Source of the DNA: a bacterium | GTDB taxonomy: Bacteria > Krumholzibacteriota > Krumholzibacteriia > LZORAL124-64-63 | DNA: 64,000 nucleotides | Direction: 5' to 3' | NCBI GenBank assembly: GCA_024231905.1 | Contig: JAAEQC010000033.1 | Span: 248,001-312,000 of the forward strand | Shown here: positions 39,375-52,496 of the stretch, piece after piece | Position numbering within the stretch: position 1 is the stretch's first letter | How the letters are laid out: every line of letters begins with the position of its first letter | The notes under the pieces: generated by a model | Told to the model about the DNA's origin: nothing | The model's input: only the letters and a program-made list of their open reading frames with translations | Databases searched by the model: none | Position numbers and translations under genes: made by a program

Positions 39375-41549
39375 TCACCGGTTCGGCCCGTCCCCGGCCT
39401 CTTCCCGGGGCGCCGATCGCCGCTCCACGGGCCGGTACCGCCCCAATTCCCGGTGCATCAGGCCATGCAGCGCCTCCGGGGACTCCAGATCCATGGGCCC
39501 CACCGACCAGCCCGCCGGAGCCAGCAGGAAGGGCTCGGACTGGGCGCCGCCGATGCCCCCATGGCTGCTGATCTGCTCCTCGAAGACCACCACGTTGTCC
39601 CCTTCCACGGGCCAGGTGCCGTGGAGCACGAGGTCGCCACTGTCCGGGTAGCTCAGGAGCTGGGCCAGCTCGCCGGCCCAGCGGTCCGGCTGGCGGAAAG
39701 GCCCCAGGGGATCGTGATCGCCGCCCAGTTGGCCGGTGATGAGGTTGCGCACACCGCCGTCGCACAGGGCCACCGCATCGCCGAACTCGCGACCGGCCAG
39801 GACCAGGCCGATGCCCAGATGCCGCGTCAAGCTCTCCACCAGACCCGGGTACAGGACGCAGATCTCCTCCAGGTGCAGCGGCCGCTCGTGCCCCGTGAAG
39901 TAGACATGGGCCAGGCTCCCGGACTCGCAGACCACCACCTCGGCGTCGTCCGCGCCGACGGGCGCATCCCCCTCGGCCAGCCGGGACAATGTGCGTCGGC
40001 TGCGCTTGGCGGCCCACCCCAAAGCTCCTGAGGGCGTCTCCTCCAGCTCGGCCAGCAGGTGGGCGGTGTAGCTCTGGTCCGGGTTGAAGACCCGACCCGG
40101 GTCGTACTCGCCCGTGCGCGCCACACCCACCAGGCGGGCCACGGTGGCCGCCAGCGGCTCGCCGCAGAGGACCCGGAAGGGCACGCTGGGCGTCTGCCCG
40201 TGGTCGGACATGAGGACGATGTCGTAGCGCACCGGCGACTGGCGTCCCGCCCGCCGGCGCAACTTCCGTAACTGGCGGTCGAAGGACGCCAGCGAGAGCT
40301 GCGATTCATAGCTCACCGGTCCCGCGTGGTGGGCCACGTCGTCGTAGCCCACGAAGTTGCTGTAGATGACCGGCACGCCGCGCACCATGTCCTGCTTCAG
40401 CCAGAAGAAGCTCAGGTCCCGCAAGAAGGAGTTGGCCACCGCCCGGCGTGCCACCCGCTGGAAGCTGAAGCGCAGGTGGGGCTTGGAGCGGTCCAGGCGG
40501 CGGGCCCCGGCCAGGACCAGCCCCTTCAGGAGGTCCCACACGCCACCCAACACGGCCGTGGTGTAGGCAAAGGGGCTGAGGAAGAAGAGGTTGAAGTCGG
40601 CGTGCTCGCCCTCGCGCCGCTCATCCGCCGCCTCGCCCAGGGCGCTGACGGTCATGAGGCGCTTGGCCGCACCGCCGCTCATGAAGGTGTTCACGCAGGA
40701 TCCGCCGGCCAGCAGAGGCCGGTCGCCCCGGGCAGCCACCTCCGCCTCCAGACGCCGCAGGTCCTCGGGCTGGCTGACCACGCACAAGCGCTGGGCCGTG
40801 CGGTCGAACCAGCGGTAGCCCGGCACGTTGTGCCGGTCGCCGTAGAAGAGCCCCGCCTGCACCGCCGGGGTGTTGGACGGCACGCCGCAGTGCCAGGCGT
40901 GCAACCGGTGTGAGCCCCGGGCCAGCATAGCCGTCATGGTGGGCATGCGGCCCCGCTCGAGCACCCGGCGCAGACTGCCCAGGGAGAGTCCGTCCACCTG
41001 CAGGATCAGGAGGCCGCGCAGGGGTTTGCGCTCGGGTCGGGGCCCGAAGCGGCGGCCCAGGCGGTAGATGAGCGACTGGTAGAAGGGGTAGGCCTCGTCG
41101 ATCCCCAGCCAGCCCACCACGCTGGTGGACACCGCGAGCATGATCAACGTACCCAGCAGGACGTCGCCGTAGTGGCCCGCGTGGAAGGCCGGTTCGGCCC
41201 GGGCCGCCAGCCACAGGATCAGTCCGTTGAACAGGAGGGTGGGCAGGCCGAGGGTGAAACCGTTCAGGGGCAGGGTCAGGAAGAGCAGTACGGGCCGCAA
41301 CACGATGATCAGCAGGGCGAAGATCACCGGCAGGCGCAGCATGGCGACCCACCAGCCGGGCACGCTCGTGTCCAGGCGGAACCCGGGCAGCAGCACCGTG
41401 GCCAGCAGCAGGGACAGCACCGCCACGATCCAGACCAGGACGTAGCGGCCGAGAATGCCCAGCGCCGTTCTCGCGTCTGACCCCTTTCGTCGGCGGCGCG
41501 CGTCAGGCGGAGGCGGCGGTCTCCAGCCGGCGCACCGTACGCGGCCCAC
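39375..41549 (-). CDS. Fusion: holin-superfamily-IV-like membrane domain + alkaline phosphatase/phosphodiesterase domain (true start probably downstream of 41549)
   Basis: Four N-terminal TM segments (VLVWIVAVLSLLLATVLLPGFRLD...), then LLILQVDGLSLGSLRRVLERGRMPTMTAMLARG and VLMSDHGQTP. Confidence 0.8.
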   Translation of the reverse strand: MGRVRCAGWRPPPPPDARRRRKGSDARTALGILGRYVLVWIVAVLSLLLATVLLPGFRLDTSVPGWWVAMLRLPVIFALLIIVLRPVLLFLTLPLNGFTLGLPTLLFNGLILWLAARAEPAFHAGHYGDVLLGTLIMLAVSTSVVGWLGIDEAYPFYQSLIYRLGRRFGPRPERKPLRGLLILQVDGLSLGSLRRVLERGRMPTMTAMLARGSHRLHAWHCGVPSNTPAVQAGLFYGDRHNVPGYRWFDRTAQRLCVVSQPEDLRRLEAEVAARGDRPLLAGGSCVNTFMSGGAAKRLMTVSALGEAADERREGEHADFNLFFLSPFAYTTAVLGGVWDLLKGLVLAGARRLDRSKPHLRFSFQRVARRAVANSFLRDLSFFWLKQDMVRGVPVIYSNFVGYDDVAHHAGPVSYESQLSLASFDRQLRKLRRRAGRQSPVRYDIVLMSDHGQTPSVPFRVLCGEPLAATVARLVGVARTGEYDPGRVFNPDQSYTAHLLAELEETPSGALGWAAKRSRRTLSRLAEGDAPVGADDAEVVVCESGSLAHVYFTGHERPLHLEEICVLYPGLVESLTRHLGIGLVLAGREFGDAVALCDGGVRNLITGQLGGDHDPLGPFRQPDRWAGELAQLLSYPDSGDLVLHGTWPVEGDNVVVFEEQISSHGGIGGAQSEPFLLAPAGWSVGPMDLESPEALHGLMHRELGRYRPVERRSAPREEAGDGPNR

Positions 41550-42999
41550 CCAGCAGTTCCATGACCTCGAAGATACCCGCGCTGCGGGACTGACCCGAGA
41601 GCGCCACCCGGGCCGGATGGATGAGGTCGCCGGCCTTCAGCCCGAGCTTCTCCGCCAGTTCGCGCACGACGCCCTCGAAGGCTTCTGCCTCCTGCGGCGC
41701 ATCCAGGTCGAGACTCTCGGATAGAGCGCCGGCCAGGACCTTCAGGCGGCTGCGGCCCTCGTCGGTGGCCACGTGCTCGTCCCAGGCCTCCTGGTCCTTG
41801 AAGTGGTCGTCGGTGAAGAAGAAGCCGATCTGCTCGGGCAGGTTCACCAGACTGCTGAAGCGTCCGCCCAGCATGGCCAGCAGGCGGGCCAGGTAGGCGC
41901 GGGTGTCGTCCGCCCCGTGAATGCGCCAGTCGTCGGCCAGGCCCCAGCCCTGCTTCTCGATCATGGGCAGGGCCAGGTCCAGACGCTCCTCGGGGGTCAG
42001 GCGCTTGATGTGCATGGCGTTGATGTGGGCGAGCTTGTCGTAGTCGAAAGCCGCGGGCGAGGAGTTCACCTTCTTGAGACTGAACTTGCCCACGATGGCC
42101 TTGGTGCGCATGACCTCGTCGGCGCTGCCCCCCGGGGACCAGCCCAGCAGGGCCAGGTAGTTCACCATGGCCTCGGGGATGATGCCCTGGTCGGCGAACT
42201 CGGCCACGCTGGTGGCGCCGTGGCGCTTGCTGAGGCGCTTCTTGTCCGGTCCCAGGATCATGGGCATGTGCCCGAACTTGGGCGGCTTCCAGTCCAGGGC
42301 CTGGTAGATCAGCAGCTGGAAGGGCGTGTTGGACACGTGGTCGTCGCCCCGCAAGACGTGGGTGATGCCCATGAGGTGGTCGTCCACCACGCAGGCGAAC
42401 TGGTAGGTGGGGAAACCGTCGGCCTTGACGATGACCCGGTCCACCAGGACCTCGTTCTGGAACTCGCGTTTGTCGACGATGACGTCGTACCAGAAGGTGC
42501 TGCCCTCGTCCGGAGTGCGCAGGCGCCAGGCGTGGGGCCGGCTCTCGGCCTCGAAGGCGGCGATGGCGTCGGCGTCCAGGTGGCGGCAATGGCCGTCGTA
42601 GCCTTCCCACACGCCGCCGGCCTCGCGCACGGCGGCCTCCCGGGCGGCCAGGTCGTCGGCGTTGCAGAAGCAGCGGTAGACCTTGTCCTCGGTGGCCAGC
42701 TTGATGAGGTGGGCCCGGTACAGGTCCAGGCGCTCGGACTGGCGGTAGGGGCCGAAATCGCCGCCCGCGTCGGGTCCTTCGTCCCAGTCCAGTCCCAGCC
42801 AGTTCATGCCCTCGAGGATGGCGGCGTAGCTCTCGTCCGAGCTGCGCTCCTGGTCCGTGTCCTCGATGCGCAGGACGAAGGTGCCACCCTGGCTCCGAGC
42901 GTACAGCCAGTTGAAGAGGGCGGTGCGGGCGCCGCCCACGTGCAGGTGGCCCGTGGGACTCGGCGCGAAGCGGACGCGGGGCGGGACAGGTGCGTTCAT
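41503..42999 (-). CDS. gltX: Glutamyl-tRNA synthetase
   Basis: VRFAPSPTGHLHVGGARTALFNWLYAR (HIGH-like), LRIEDTDQERS, KKRLSKRHGATSV (KMSKS-like). Confidence 0.97.
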   Translation of the reverse strand: MNAPVPPRVRFAPSPTGHLHVGGARTALFNWLYARSQGGTFVLRIEDTDQERSSDESYAAILEGMNWLGLDWDEGPDAGGDFGPYRQSERLDLYRAHLIKLATEDKVYRCFCNADDLAAREAAVREAGGVWEGYDGHCRHLDADAIAAFEAESRPHAWRLRTPDEGSTFWYDVIVDKREFQNEVLVDRVIVKADGFPTYQFACVVDDHLMGITHVLRGDDHVSNTPFQLLIYQALDWKPPKFGHMPMILGPDKKRLSKRHGATSVAEFADQGIIPEAMVNYLALLGWSPGGSADEVMRTKAIVGKFSLKKVNSSPAAFDYDKLAHINAMHIKRLTPEERLDLALPMIEKQGWGLADDWRIHGADDTRAYLARLLAMLGGRFSSLVNLPEQIGFFFTDDHFKDQEAWDEHVATDEGRSRLKVLAGALSESLDLDAPQEAEAFEGVVRELAEKLGLKAGDLIHPARVALSGQSRSAGIFEVMELLGGPRTVRRLETAASA

Positions 43000-43045
43000 G
43001 GGGTGCGGGACCTTTCCTGTGGTCGCCGGCGCCGGCGCGCGCGGC

Positions 43046-44086
43046 TCAGCGTTCGACGTGGGGACGGCGGGCCTCGATGGCCTCGCCCAAGGGTTCCCCA
43101 AGTTGGACCGGATCCACCATCCGCGCAAGCCCCGCCAGGTCCTCGCCCCATTCGGCCAGGGCGGCGGCGTCCGGGTCGGCCCCGTCGCGCACCGCCTGCA
43201 GGAAGGCGCGCAGGGCCGTCAGTCCGCCCTGGTTCTCCACCAGCTCCCAGGCGCAGAGGAAAGACGTGTAGCAGGCCCGGCGGTGGAGGTAGCGGTCCTG
43301 GCCCCGGTCCGGATTCACACCCGCGCCCAGGATCTCCGACGCCTCCTCCGGCGTCATGAGCACCGGCCCCTCCTTGCGGAACTCGGCCATGTAATTGACG
43401 AGGTGGACGCCGTCCTCGGACAGGTACTCCACCAGTCCCTGGCGCAGCCACAGGGGCAGGTCCACGGGCAGGCCCTGGTCCAGGAGCCACTCGGCCACGA
43501 CCTGGTAGGCGGCGTGGCCGTCCAGGGTGCGCGCCTGGAGGGTGCCGATGGGTTGCAGCAGGGCCCGGCTGCCCTCGCGCTGGTAGAAGTGCCAGATGTC
43601 CAGGCCCGTCACTTCCCGGAAGTGGGGCACGTTGTCGGTGTTCACCATGATCAGGGTGTCCGGGGCGTCGAAGCCCAGCAGGGCGGTCAGTTCGCGATGA
43701 GCCATGTCCGCCAGGCCGAGGAACGGGAGCATGTCGCAGGGGCCGTAGCCCGCGTGGTGCACCAGCACCAGGTTGCCGCGGGACTTGGCCTCGTCGGTCA
43801 TGCGCACGTCGCGGGCGGAGATGAATCCGCCACGATCGCAGTAGGCCCCGGGGCCGTAGGGCTCGCCGTCCGCGTCCACCGGCGCCTGCCAGTCGGACCA
43901 GGTATGAGCGTGCATATGATCCGGGAAGCCAGCCAGTTCCAACTGCCGCGCATTGCAGCGGGGAAAGACCGTGTCCGGGGTCAGGGGCGGCAGGTCGGCC
44001 GGGTGGAACTGGGCCACCGCCGGCAGGGCGAACAGGATGAACAGGGCGCAGCAGAGCAGGGCGGCCGGGGTCGGGTTTCGCATCAC
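43046..44086 (-). CDS. Hypothetical secreted protein (possible peptidase MA-like)
   Basis: Signal peptide MMRNPTPAALLCCALFILFALPAVAQ; 346 aa. Confidence 0.6.
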   Translation of the reverse strand: MMRNPTPAALLCCALFILFALPAVAQFHPADLPPLTPDTVFPRCNARQLELAGFPDHMHAHTWSDWQAPVDADGEPYGPGAYCDRGGFISARDVRMTDEAKSRGNLVLVHHAGYGPCDMLPFLGLADMAHRELTALLGFDAPDTLIMVNTDNVPHFREVTGLDIWHFYQREGSRALLQPIGTLQARTLDGHAAYQVVAEWLLDQGLPVDLPLWLRQGLVEYLSEDGVHLVNYMAEFRKEGPVLMTPEEASEILGAGVNPDRGQDRYLHRRACYTSFLCAWELVENQGGLTALRAFLQAVRDGADPDAAALAEWGEDLAGLARMVDPVQLGEPLGEAIEARRPHVER

Positions 44087-44090
44087 GGTC

Positions 44091-45791
44091 CTACAGCTCC
44101 TTGGCTCGCTTGTACAGCTTCTCGGCCTGCTTCTTCTGGCCCAGCTTGTCGTAGACGAGCCCCATGTTGTTGTACACCGCCGGCGTCTCCTCGATGGACG
44201 CGGCGTGGTCGTAGGCGTCCAGGGCCTCGTCCCACCGGCCCAGGTAGTAGTAGGCCAGTCCCTGGCTGTAGTAGACCCGGTAGGACTCGGGTTCGAGATC
44301 GGCCATGGCCGTGAACGAGACGACGGCTTCCTCGTAGCGCTCGGCGTCCATGAGCGACAGCGAAAGGTTGTACCGGGCCTCGATCATGGTCGGATCGAGT
44401 TCGAGGGCCTTCCCGTAGGCCTTGACGGCGGTGCTGACTCGGCCGCTCTTGCGGGCGCAGATGCCGAGGTTGTAGGCCAGCTTGGATTCCGGCTGCAGTT
44501 CCAGGGCGTGCTCGTAGGGGTCGACGGCCGCCCCGTACTGCTTGGTCACCCGCAGGCACTGGGCCAGGGCGATCCAGGCCGGCGCCATGTCCGGCCGCTC
44601 CTTGACGACCTTGCGCAGGGACGCGATGGCCGCGTGGTACTTCTTCTCGCGAATCTGGCTGACGGCGTAGTTGTAGACCACCTCCGGCTTGGTGTCCGCG
44701 CTGGTCACGCCGGCCTTGAGGTATTCGGCCGCCTCGTCGTCACGACCCAGGCGCATGAGCAGGTTGCCGATGGCCAGGCGCAGGTCCGGGAACTCGGGAT
44801 CGATCTCGTAGGCCTTCCCGTAGGCGATCACGGCGTCGTCCAGACGGGCGGTCTTTTCGTGGACCTTGGCCGTGGCGATCCAGGTGCCGGCCCTGTCCGG
44901 GTGCTCGTCCCGGGCCAGGCGGGCGGCCACGCGAGCCTTCATGGATTCGTCGGCCCGCAGGTAGACGTCCACGATGCGCGGCAGCAGGTCGTCCCGGTCG
45001 GGCATCATCTCGTAGGCTGCCTCGTACTCGGCGGCCGCGTCCAGGTCCAGGCCGGAGGTCTCCAGGAGCTTGGCGTCGTCCACGTGCTGGGTCACCTGGT
45101 TGTGGACGATGGCCGCAGCCTCCCGGTGGCCGTCGTCCTGGGGACCGGTGCGGTCGCGGAAGGAGCGGGCCTGTTTCGTGTACTGGGCCAGCAGTTTGCG
45201 GACCGCGTCCTCCTCGCCCGCTTCGTGTTCCAGCTTGTTCAGGGCCAGGACCAGGCGCAGACCCTCGGGGCCCAGGCCGTAGTCCGAGCCGGCCAGTCCT
45301 TCCCGGTAGGTGGCACGGGCCTCGTCCAGGAGTCCGGCACGGGCCTGTGCGCCACCGATGAGGCGCCAGAAGTCATGCCCGCCCAACTCGTCGAAGCGCT
45401 GGTAGGCCCGGAACTCGGCGATGGCCATGTCGTGGTCGTCGAGGCGGCTGAAGGCCATGCCGAGGTTGCGGTGGTAGTCGCCGTAGCGGGGGTTGGCCTG
45501 GATGGCCCTGATGAACGAATCCCGGGCCAGGTCGAACCGGTCCTGGTTGGCATAGATCACGCCCAGATCGTTCCAGCCCTGGTGATCGGCCGGATTCCCC
45601 GCCAGTCGCTGGTCCAGTTCGGCGATCCGCTCGGCGTCGCTGGGCTCGGGCTGCTGGTCACGGCCCAGTTCGGGATCGCTGCCGGTGGAATCCTGGGCGG
45701 AAACCGCCACCGGACAGGTGGCGAATACGGCCAGAGCCAACAGGATCGTGAGGGCCGGAGTGCCGCCGGCCCGGTATGCGCGCTGCATCAT
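44091..45791 (-). CDS. Secreted TPR-repeat protein
   Basis: MMQRAYRAGGTPALTILLALAVFATCPVAVSAQ signal; repeated TPR units (e.g., LAYNLGICARKSGRVSTAVKAYGKALELDP). Confidence 0.85.
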   Translation of the reverse strand: MMQRAYRAGGTPALTILLALAVFATCPVAVSAQDSTGSDPELGRDQQPEPSDAERIAELDQRLAGNPADHQGWNDLGVIYANQDRFDLARDSFIRAIQANPRYGDYHRNLGMAFSRLDDHDMAIAEFRAYQRFDELGGHDFWRLIGGAQARAGLLDEARATYREGLAGSDYGLGPEGLRLVLALNKLEHEAGEEDAVRKLLAQYTKQARSFRDRTGPQDDGHREAAAIVHNQVTQHVDDAKLLETSGLDLDAAAEYEAAYEMMPDRDDLLPRIVDVYLRADESMKARVAARLARDEHPDRAGTWIATAKVHEKTARLDDAVIAYGKAYEIDPEFPDLRLAIGNLLMRLGRDDEAAEYLKAGVTSADTKPEVVYNYAVSQIREKKYHAAIASLRKVVKERPDMAPAWIALAQCLRVTKQYGAAVDPYEHALELQPESKLAYNLGICARKSGRVSTAVKAYGKALELDPTMIEARYNLSLSLMDAERYEEAVVSFTAMADLEPESYRVYYSQGLAYYYLGRWDEALDAYDHAASIEETPAVYNNMGLVYDKLGQKKQAEKLYKRAKEL

Positions 45792-45992
45792 GGTCCTTTC
45801 GTCAGGCGGCGCCGTCCGCGCGGATGCGGAAAGCGCCTCCCGCTTCAACATGACCGGAAACGAAAATATCCCACGAATTCCGCCTTGGGCGACTCGTGGA
45901 CCGCGTCCGACCGGATGATAGGGAGGGGGCGGCGTCCTGTCCAGTCCGCGCGGCCGCTTGACTGGGGCGCTGGTTGCTGTTGCTTTAAGGAC

Positions 45993-46805
45993 ATGATTCT
46001 CTGCCACATCCTGGGCGCCGGTGGCGCCACCCCGCTGCCGGGCCACTCACCGGCGGCGTACCACATGGAAGTGGACGGCGACCCGATCCTGTTGGATCCG
46101 GGCCCCGGCGCCCTCGTGCGCCTGGTGGCCGCCGGTCGCGCGCCCGGCGGCGTGGACGACGTGGCCCACCTGCTGCTGAGCCACCTCCATCCTGATCATT
46201 GCCTGGACTTGGTGACCATCCTCTTCGCCGCCCACTCCCCCCTGCCTGCGTGCACGGATCCCCTGCTCATCACCGGCCCACCGGGGCTGCGCTACCTGCT
46301 GGAACGGTTCACCGGCATCTGGGGCAGCTCCCTGGAACCCCGCCGGCGGGAACTGCAGGTTCGGGAAGTGGTTGCAGGCGAGGCCTTCGATCTGCCGGGC
46401 GGCGGGCGCGTGGAAGGATTCGCCGTGGACCATCCCCAGGACCGGATGGCGGAGGTATGCCTCGGCTACCGTTTCCTGGACGGCGAGGGGCGCTCACTGG
46501 TCTACTCGGGCGACACGGGGCCCTGCCCCGGCCTGACCCGGGCCGCCGCGGGCTGCGATCTGCTGGTGGTGGAATGCTCCACCACCGACGAGCTGGCCAC
46601 ACCCGGCCACATGACCCCGACCGGGGTGGGCGAACTGTGCGCCGCCGCCGCCCCCGGCCGGGTCGCCCTGACCCACCAGTACCCGCCGGCGGCGGAACTG
46701 GACCTGCGGCCCCTGGTGGGCCGCCACACCGAAATACCCGTGATCCAGGCCCGGGACGGCACCGTGTTGTCCGTCCCGGCCCCTGAGGGAGAGCCCACAC
46801 CATGA
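45993..46805 (+). CDS. MBL-fold metal-dependent hydrolase (RNase Z-like)
   Basis: LLLSHLHPDHCLDL, VYSGDTGPCPGL, VVECST, LTHQYP. Confidence 0.87.
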   Translation: MILCHILGAGGATPLPGHSPAAYHMEVDGDPILLDPGPGALVRLVAAGRAPGGVDDVAHLLLSHLHPDHCLDLVTILFAAHSPLPACTDPLLITGPPGLRYLLERFTGIWGSSLEPRRRELQVREVVAGEAFDLPGGGRVEGFAVDHPQDRMAEVCLGYRFLDGEGRSLVYSGDTGPCPGLTRAAAGCDLLVVECSTTDELATPGHMTPTGVGELCAAAAPGRVALTHQYPPAAELDLRPLVGRHTEIPVIQARDGTVLSVPAPEGEPTP

Positions 46806-47644
46806 AACGCTTGCTCATGCTCCTGGCCGCCGTCCTGCTCGCCGCCGCCCCCGCCACGGCCCAGACCGACGCTCCGATCCCGCGCAGCGCCGCCGCCGAG
46901 GGCAACGGCGAGTTCGAGATGGTCCTCGTCCACGGCCTCGGCTCCAACGCCGACGTGTGGACCGACATGCGCCCCTACCTGGGCAAGGTGTTCACCACCT
47001 GGGCCTTCGAGTTGAGCGGTCACGGCGCGACCCAGCCCGTACTCGACCCCACGGTGGAATCGGAGGCCCTGCGGTTGGCCGAATTCCTGGAGGCCGAGGG
47101 CATCACCTACCCCACGGTGGTGGGGCACGGCATCGGCGGCATGGTCGCCCTGCGCTTCGCCCTGGACCATCCCCACCTGTGCCACCGGCTCATCCTCCTG
47201 GACTCGGTGCCCCGCCAGCTCGGTACCGACGACGAGAAGGCCGCCACCGCCACCCGTCTGGCCGAGGACTACAACCGCTTCGTGTACAGCCGGTACGCCC
47301 GCCTCAGCTCCAAGCCGGATATCACCGAGCGCATCGTGGACACGGCCCTCAGGACCCACGAGCCGTCCTTCACTTCGGTTTTCATGAGCACCATGGATTT
47401 CGACGTGACCGAGGAGCTGAACGGGCTGAGCGTGCCAATGCTCATCGTCGGCAGCGAGATGATGTTCCCGTCCAACGAGGACAGCCACGCCATCCTCGAA
47501 GCCGTGGGCTTCGGCCACGCCCGCGCCCTCAGCTTCAAGCGCCTGGCGCTGGCCGGTCATTTCGTCATGCTGGAGCGGCCGGTGTACCTGGCCAGCGTGC
47601 TGATGGCTTTCGGGGTGACGGCGGAGTACGAATTCGAGCACTAG
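46802..47644 (+). CDS. Secreted alpha/beta hydrolase
   Basis: VLVHGLGSNADVWTDMRPYL, VVGHGIGGMVALRFA, ALAGHFVMLERP; ATGA overlap with upstream gene. Confidence 0.87.
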   Translation: MKRLLMLLAAVLLAAAPATAQTDAPIPRSAAAEGNGEFEMVLVHGLGSNADVWTDMRPYLGKVFTTWAFELSGHGATQPVLDPTVESEALRLAEFLEAEGITYPTVVGHGIGGMVALRFALDHPHLCHRLILLDSVPRQLGTDDEKAATATRLAEDYNRFVYSRYARLSSKPDITERIVDTALRTHEPSFTSVFMSTMDFDVTEELNGLSVPMLIVGSEMMFPSNEDSHAILEAVGFGHARALSFKRLALAGHFVMLERPVYLASVLMAFGVTAEYEFEH

Positions 47645-47649
47645 ACTCG

Positions 47650-50331
<2,682 letters not shown>

Positions 50332-50355
50332 TCCCACGCGCGAGCGGTGATGGAC

Positions 50356-50385
50356 AAGGGCGCCGATCTTCCGATCGGCGCCCTT
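50356..50385 (+). terminator. Strong intrinsic terminator downstream of the ammonia-lyase
   Basis: AAGGGCGCCGATC TTCC GATCGGCGCCCTT then CTTTC. Confidence 0.85.
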
Positions 50386-50423
50386 CTTTCCGTGCGGGAA
50401 CCCAGTCGCGCTGCAGGTGAGAA

Positions 50424-52496
50424 CTAACTCAACATCTTCCACAGGTATGCGTAGGTCAGCGCCCACATGTATGCCCGCTGGTTGAGGTTCGCCGCGGCGC
50501 TGTGCCCACCCTCGATGTTCTCGTAGTAGTAGACCGGCTTGTCCAGATCGGTCAGCAGCGCCACCATCTTGCGCGCGTGGCCCGGGTGCACGCGGTCGTC
50601 GCGAGTCGAGGTGTAGAAGAGCGCCTCGGGGTAGTCCGCGTCCGGATCGACGTTCTGGTACGGCGACCAGGCGGACATGTAGTCGTCCCAGTCCCCGGTG
50701 TCCGGGTCGCCGTACTCGGCCATCCAGGAGGCGCCCGCCAGCAACTTGTTGTAGCGCTTCATGTCCAGCAACGGCACCTGGCAGACCACGGCCTCGTACA
50801 GGTCCGGCCGCTGGACCATGCAGGCGCCCACCAGCAAGCCGCCCTGGGATCCTCCGACGATGCCCAGATGCTCGGGCGAGGTGACACGGCGGGCGATCAG
50901 ATCCTCGGCCACGGCGATGAAGTCGTCGAAGTTGCGCTGGTGGTTCTCCTGCACGGCAGCCCGGTGCCACTCGGGACCGAACTCGCCGCCGCCGCGGATG
51001 TTGGCCAGCACGTAGACGCCGCCGCGTCCGACCCAGGCCTTGCCCGTGGTCGCCGAGTAGCGAGGCCTCATGCTGATCTCGAAGCCGCCGTAGCCGTAGA
51101 GCTGGGTCGGGTTCACGCCGTTGGCCTCGTAGCCCTGGGGCATGAAGATGAAGTAGGGGATCTTCGTGCCGTCCTTCGACGTCGCCTCGTACTGGTCGAC
51201 GGTCATGCCGTCGGTGTCGAAGAAATCCGGCGTGCTCTTGGCCCGCTCCGCCGCCTGGCCGTCCGCCACGTAATAGAGGCTCGCCGGGGTCAGGAAGTCC
51301 GTGTATGTGAAGAAGAAGTCGTCGCTGGTATCGCTGGTGCCGGTGATGCCGGCCGAGCCCAGGCCCGGCAACTCGATCTCTTCGCTCTTCCAGGCATCAT
51401 CGGCCAGTGAGACCTTGTAGATCCGGCTGCGCACGTTGTCCAGGGTACCGATCAACAGGTGATTCTCGGTGTTGCCGACGCTGTCCAGAGAGACCCGCTC
51501 CTGCGGCCGGAACAACACCTCGAACTCGCGATCCCCGGCCAGGAACGCTTCGAGGTCCAGGGCGAGCAGGGCGTCGGCGGGGTAGGTCGTCCCGGCAGGG
51601 GTCCAGTCGCTGCGCAGGTTGACCAGCAGGTGCTTCTTGAAGACGCCCTTCACGCTGGCGTCGTCGGGAACCTCGATCCGGACCAGTTCTCCGTGACGCA
51701 ACAGGTACTTCTCGCCCCGGAAGAACTCCGGCGTCCGGCTGACCATGTCGTAGTTGCCCTCGGGACTGTGGATCGTGTAGGCCTGCACCGCGACGTCCGT
51801 CTGCTGGCCCTCGAAGACCAGGGTGGCCTCGGACAGGGGCGTGCCCCGCCGCCACGTCTTGACCAGGCGCGGGTAGCCCGAGTCCGTCAACGAACCCTCG
51901 CCGAAATCGGTCGCGAGCCACACCGTGTCCAGGTCTCGCCAGGCCACGTCCGATTTGGCTTCGGGCACCTGGAAACCGTCGGCGACGAACTCCTTGGCCA
52001 CGCCGTCGAACTCCCGCACGACAATGGCGTCACCGCCGCCGCGGGAGAGGCTGATCAGGAAGCGTTCGTAGGCCGGGTAGAGGCCGCTGGCGCCCTTCCA
52101 CACCCAGTTCTCGTCCTCGGCGGCGGCCAGGGCATCCAGGTCGAGGACCGTCTCCCACCGGGGATCATCCGTCAGATACTGCTCGAGGTTCGTGCGCCGC
52201 CAGATCCCGCGCACGTGCTCGGCGTCCTGCCAGAAGTTGTAGAGCTGGTCGCCGCGCACGGCCACGTAGGGGATCCGGTCGCGGGAGTTGTAGATCTCCT
52301 GCAATTCGGCGTGGATCGGCGCGAACTCGGCCACGGTCTCCAGTTCGGCCGTGTCGGCATCGCTGCGCTCCTGGACCCAGGCGAGAGCCCTCTCCCCATC
52401 GACATCCTCGAGCCAGAGGTAGGGATCATCTGCGGCGACGGCCGTCACAGCGAACAACAGGAATACGTAGAGCGGGACGAGTCTGGTGATGCGCAT
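50424..52496 (-). CDS. Prolyl oligopeptidase family serine peptidase (S9A)
   Basis: DPYLWLEDVDGERALAWVQERS; GGFEISMRPRYS; GIVGGSQGGLLVGACMVQRPDLYEAVVCQVPLLDMKRYNKL; ENIEGGHSAAAN. Confidence 0.95.
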   Translation of the reverse strand: MRITRLVPLYVFLLFAVTAVAADDPYLWLEDVDGERALAWVQERSDADTAELETVAEFAPIHAELQEIYNSRDRIPYVAVRGDQLYNFWQDAEHVRGIWRRTNLEQYLTDDPRWETVLDLDALAAAEDENWVWKGASGLYPAYERFLISLSRGGGDAIVVREFDGVAKEFVADGFQVPEAKSDVAWRDLDTVWLATDFGEGSLTDSGYPRLVKTWRRGTPLSEATLVFEGQQTDVAVQAYTIHSPEGNYDMVSRTPEFFRGEKYLLRHGELVRIEVPDDASVKGVFKKHLLVNLRSDWTPAGTTYPADALLALDLEAFLAGDREFEVLFRPQERVSLDSVGNTENHLLIGTLDNVRSRIYKVSLADDAWKSEEIELPGLGSAGITGTSDTSDDFFFTYTDFLTPASLYYVADGQAAERAKSTPDFFDTDGMTVDQYEATSKDGTKIPYFIFMPQGYEANGVNPTQLYGYGGFEISMRPRYSATTGKAWVGRGGVYVLANIRGGGEFGPEWHRAAVQENHQRNFDDFIAVAEDLIARRVTSPEHLGIVGGSQGGLLVGACMVQRPDLYEAVVCQVPLLDMKRYNKLLAGASWMAEYGDPDTGDWDDYMSAWSPYQNVDPDADYPEALFYTSTRDDRVHPGHARKMVALLTDLDKPVYYYENIEGGHSAAANLNQRAYMWALTYAYLWKMLS

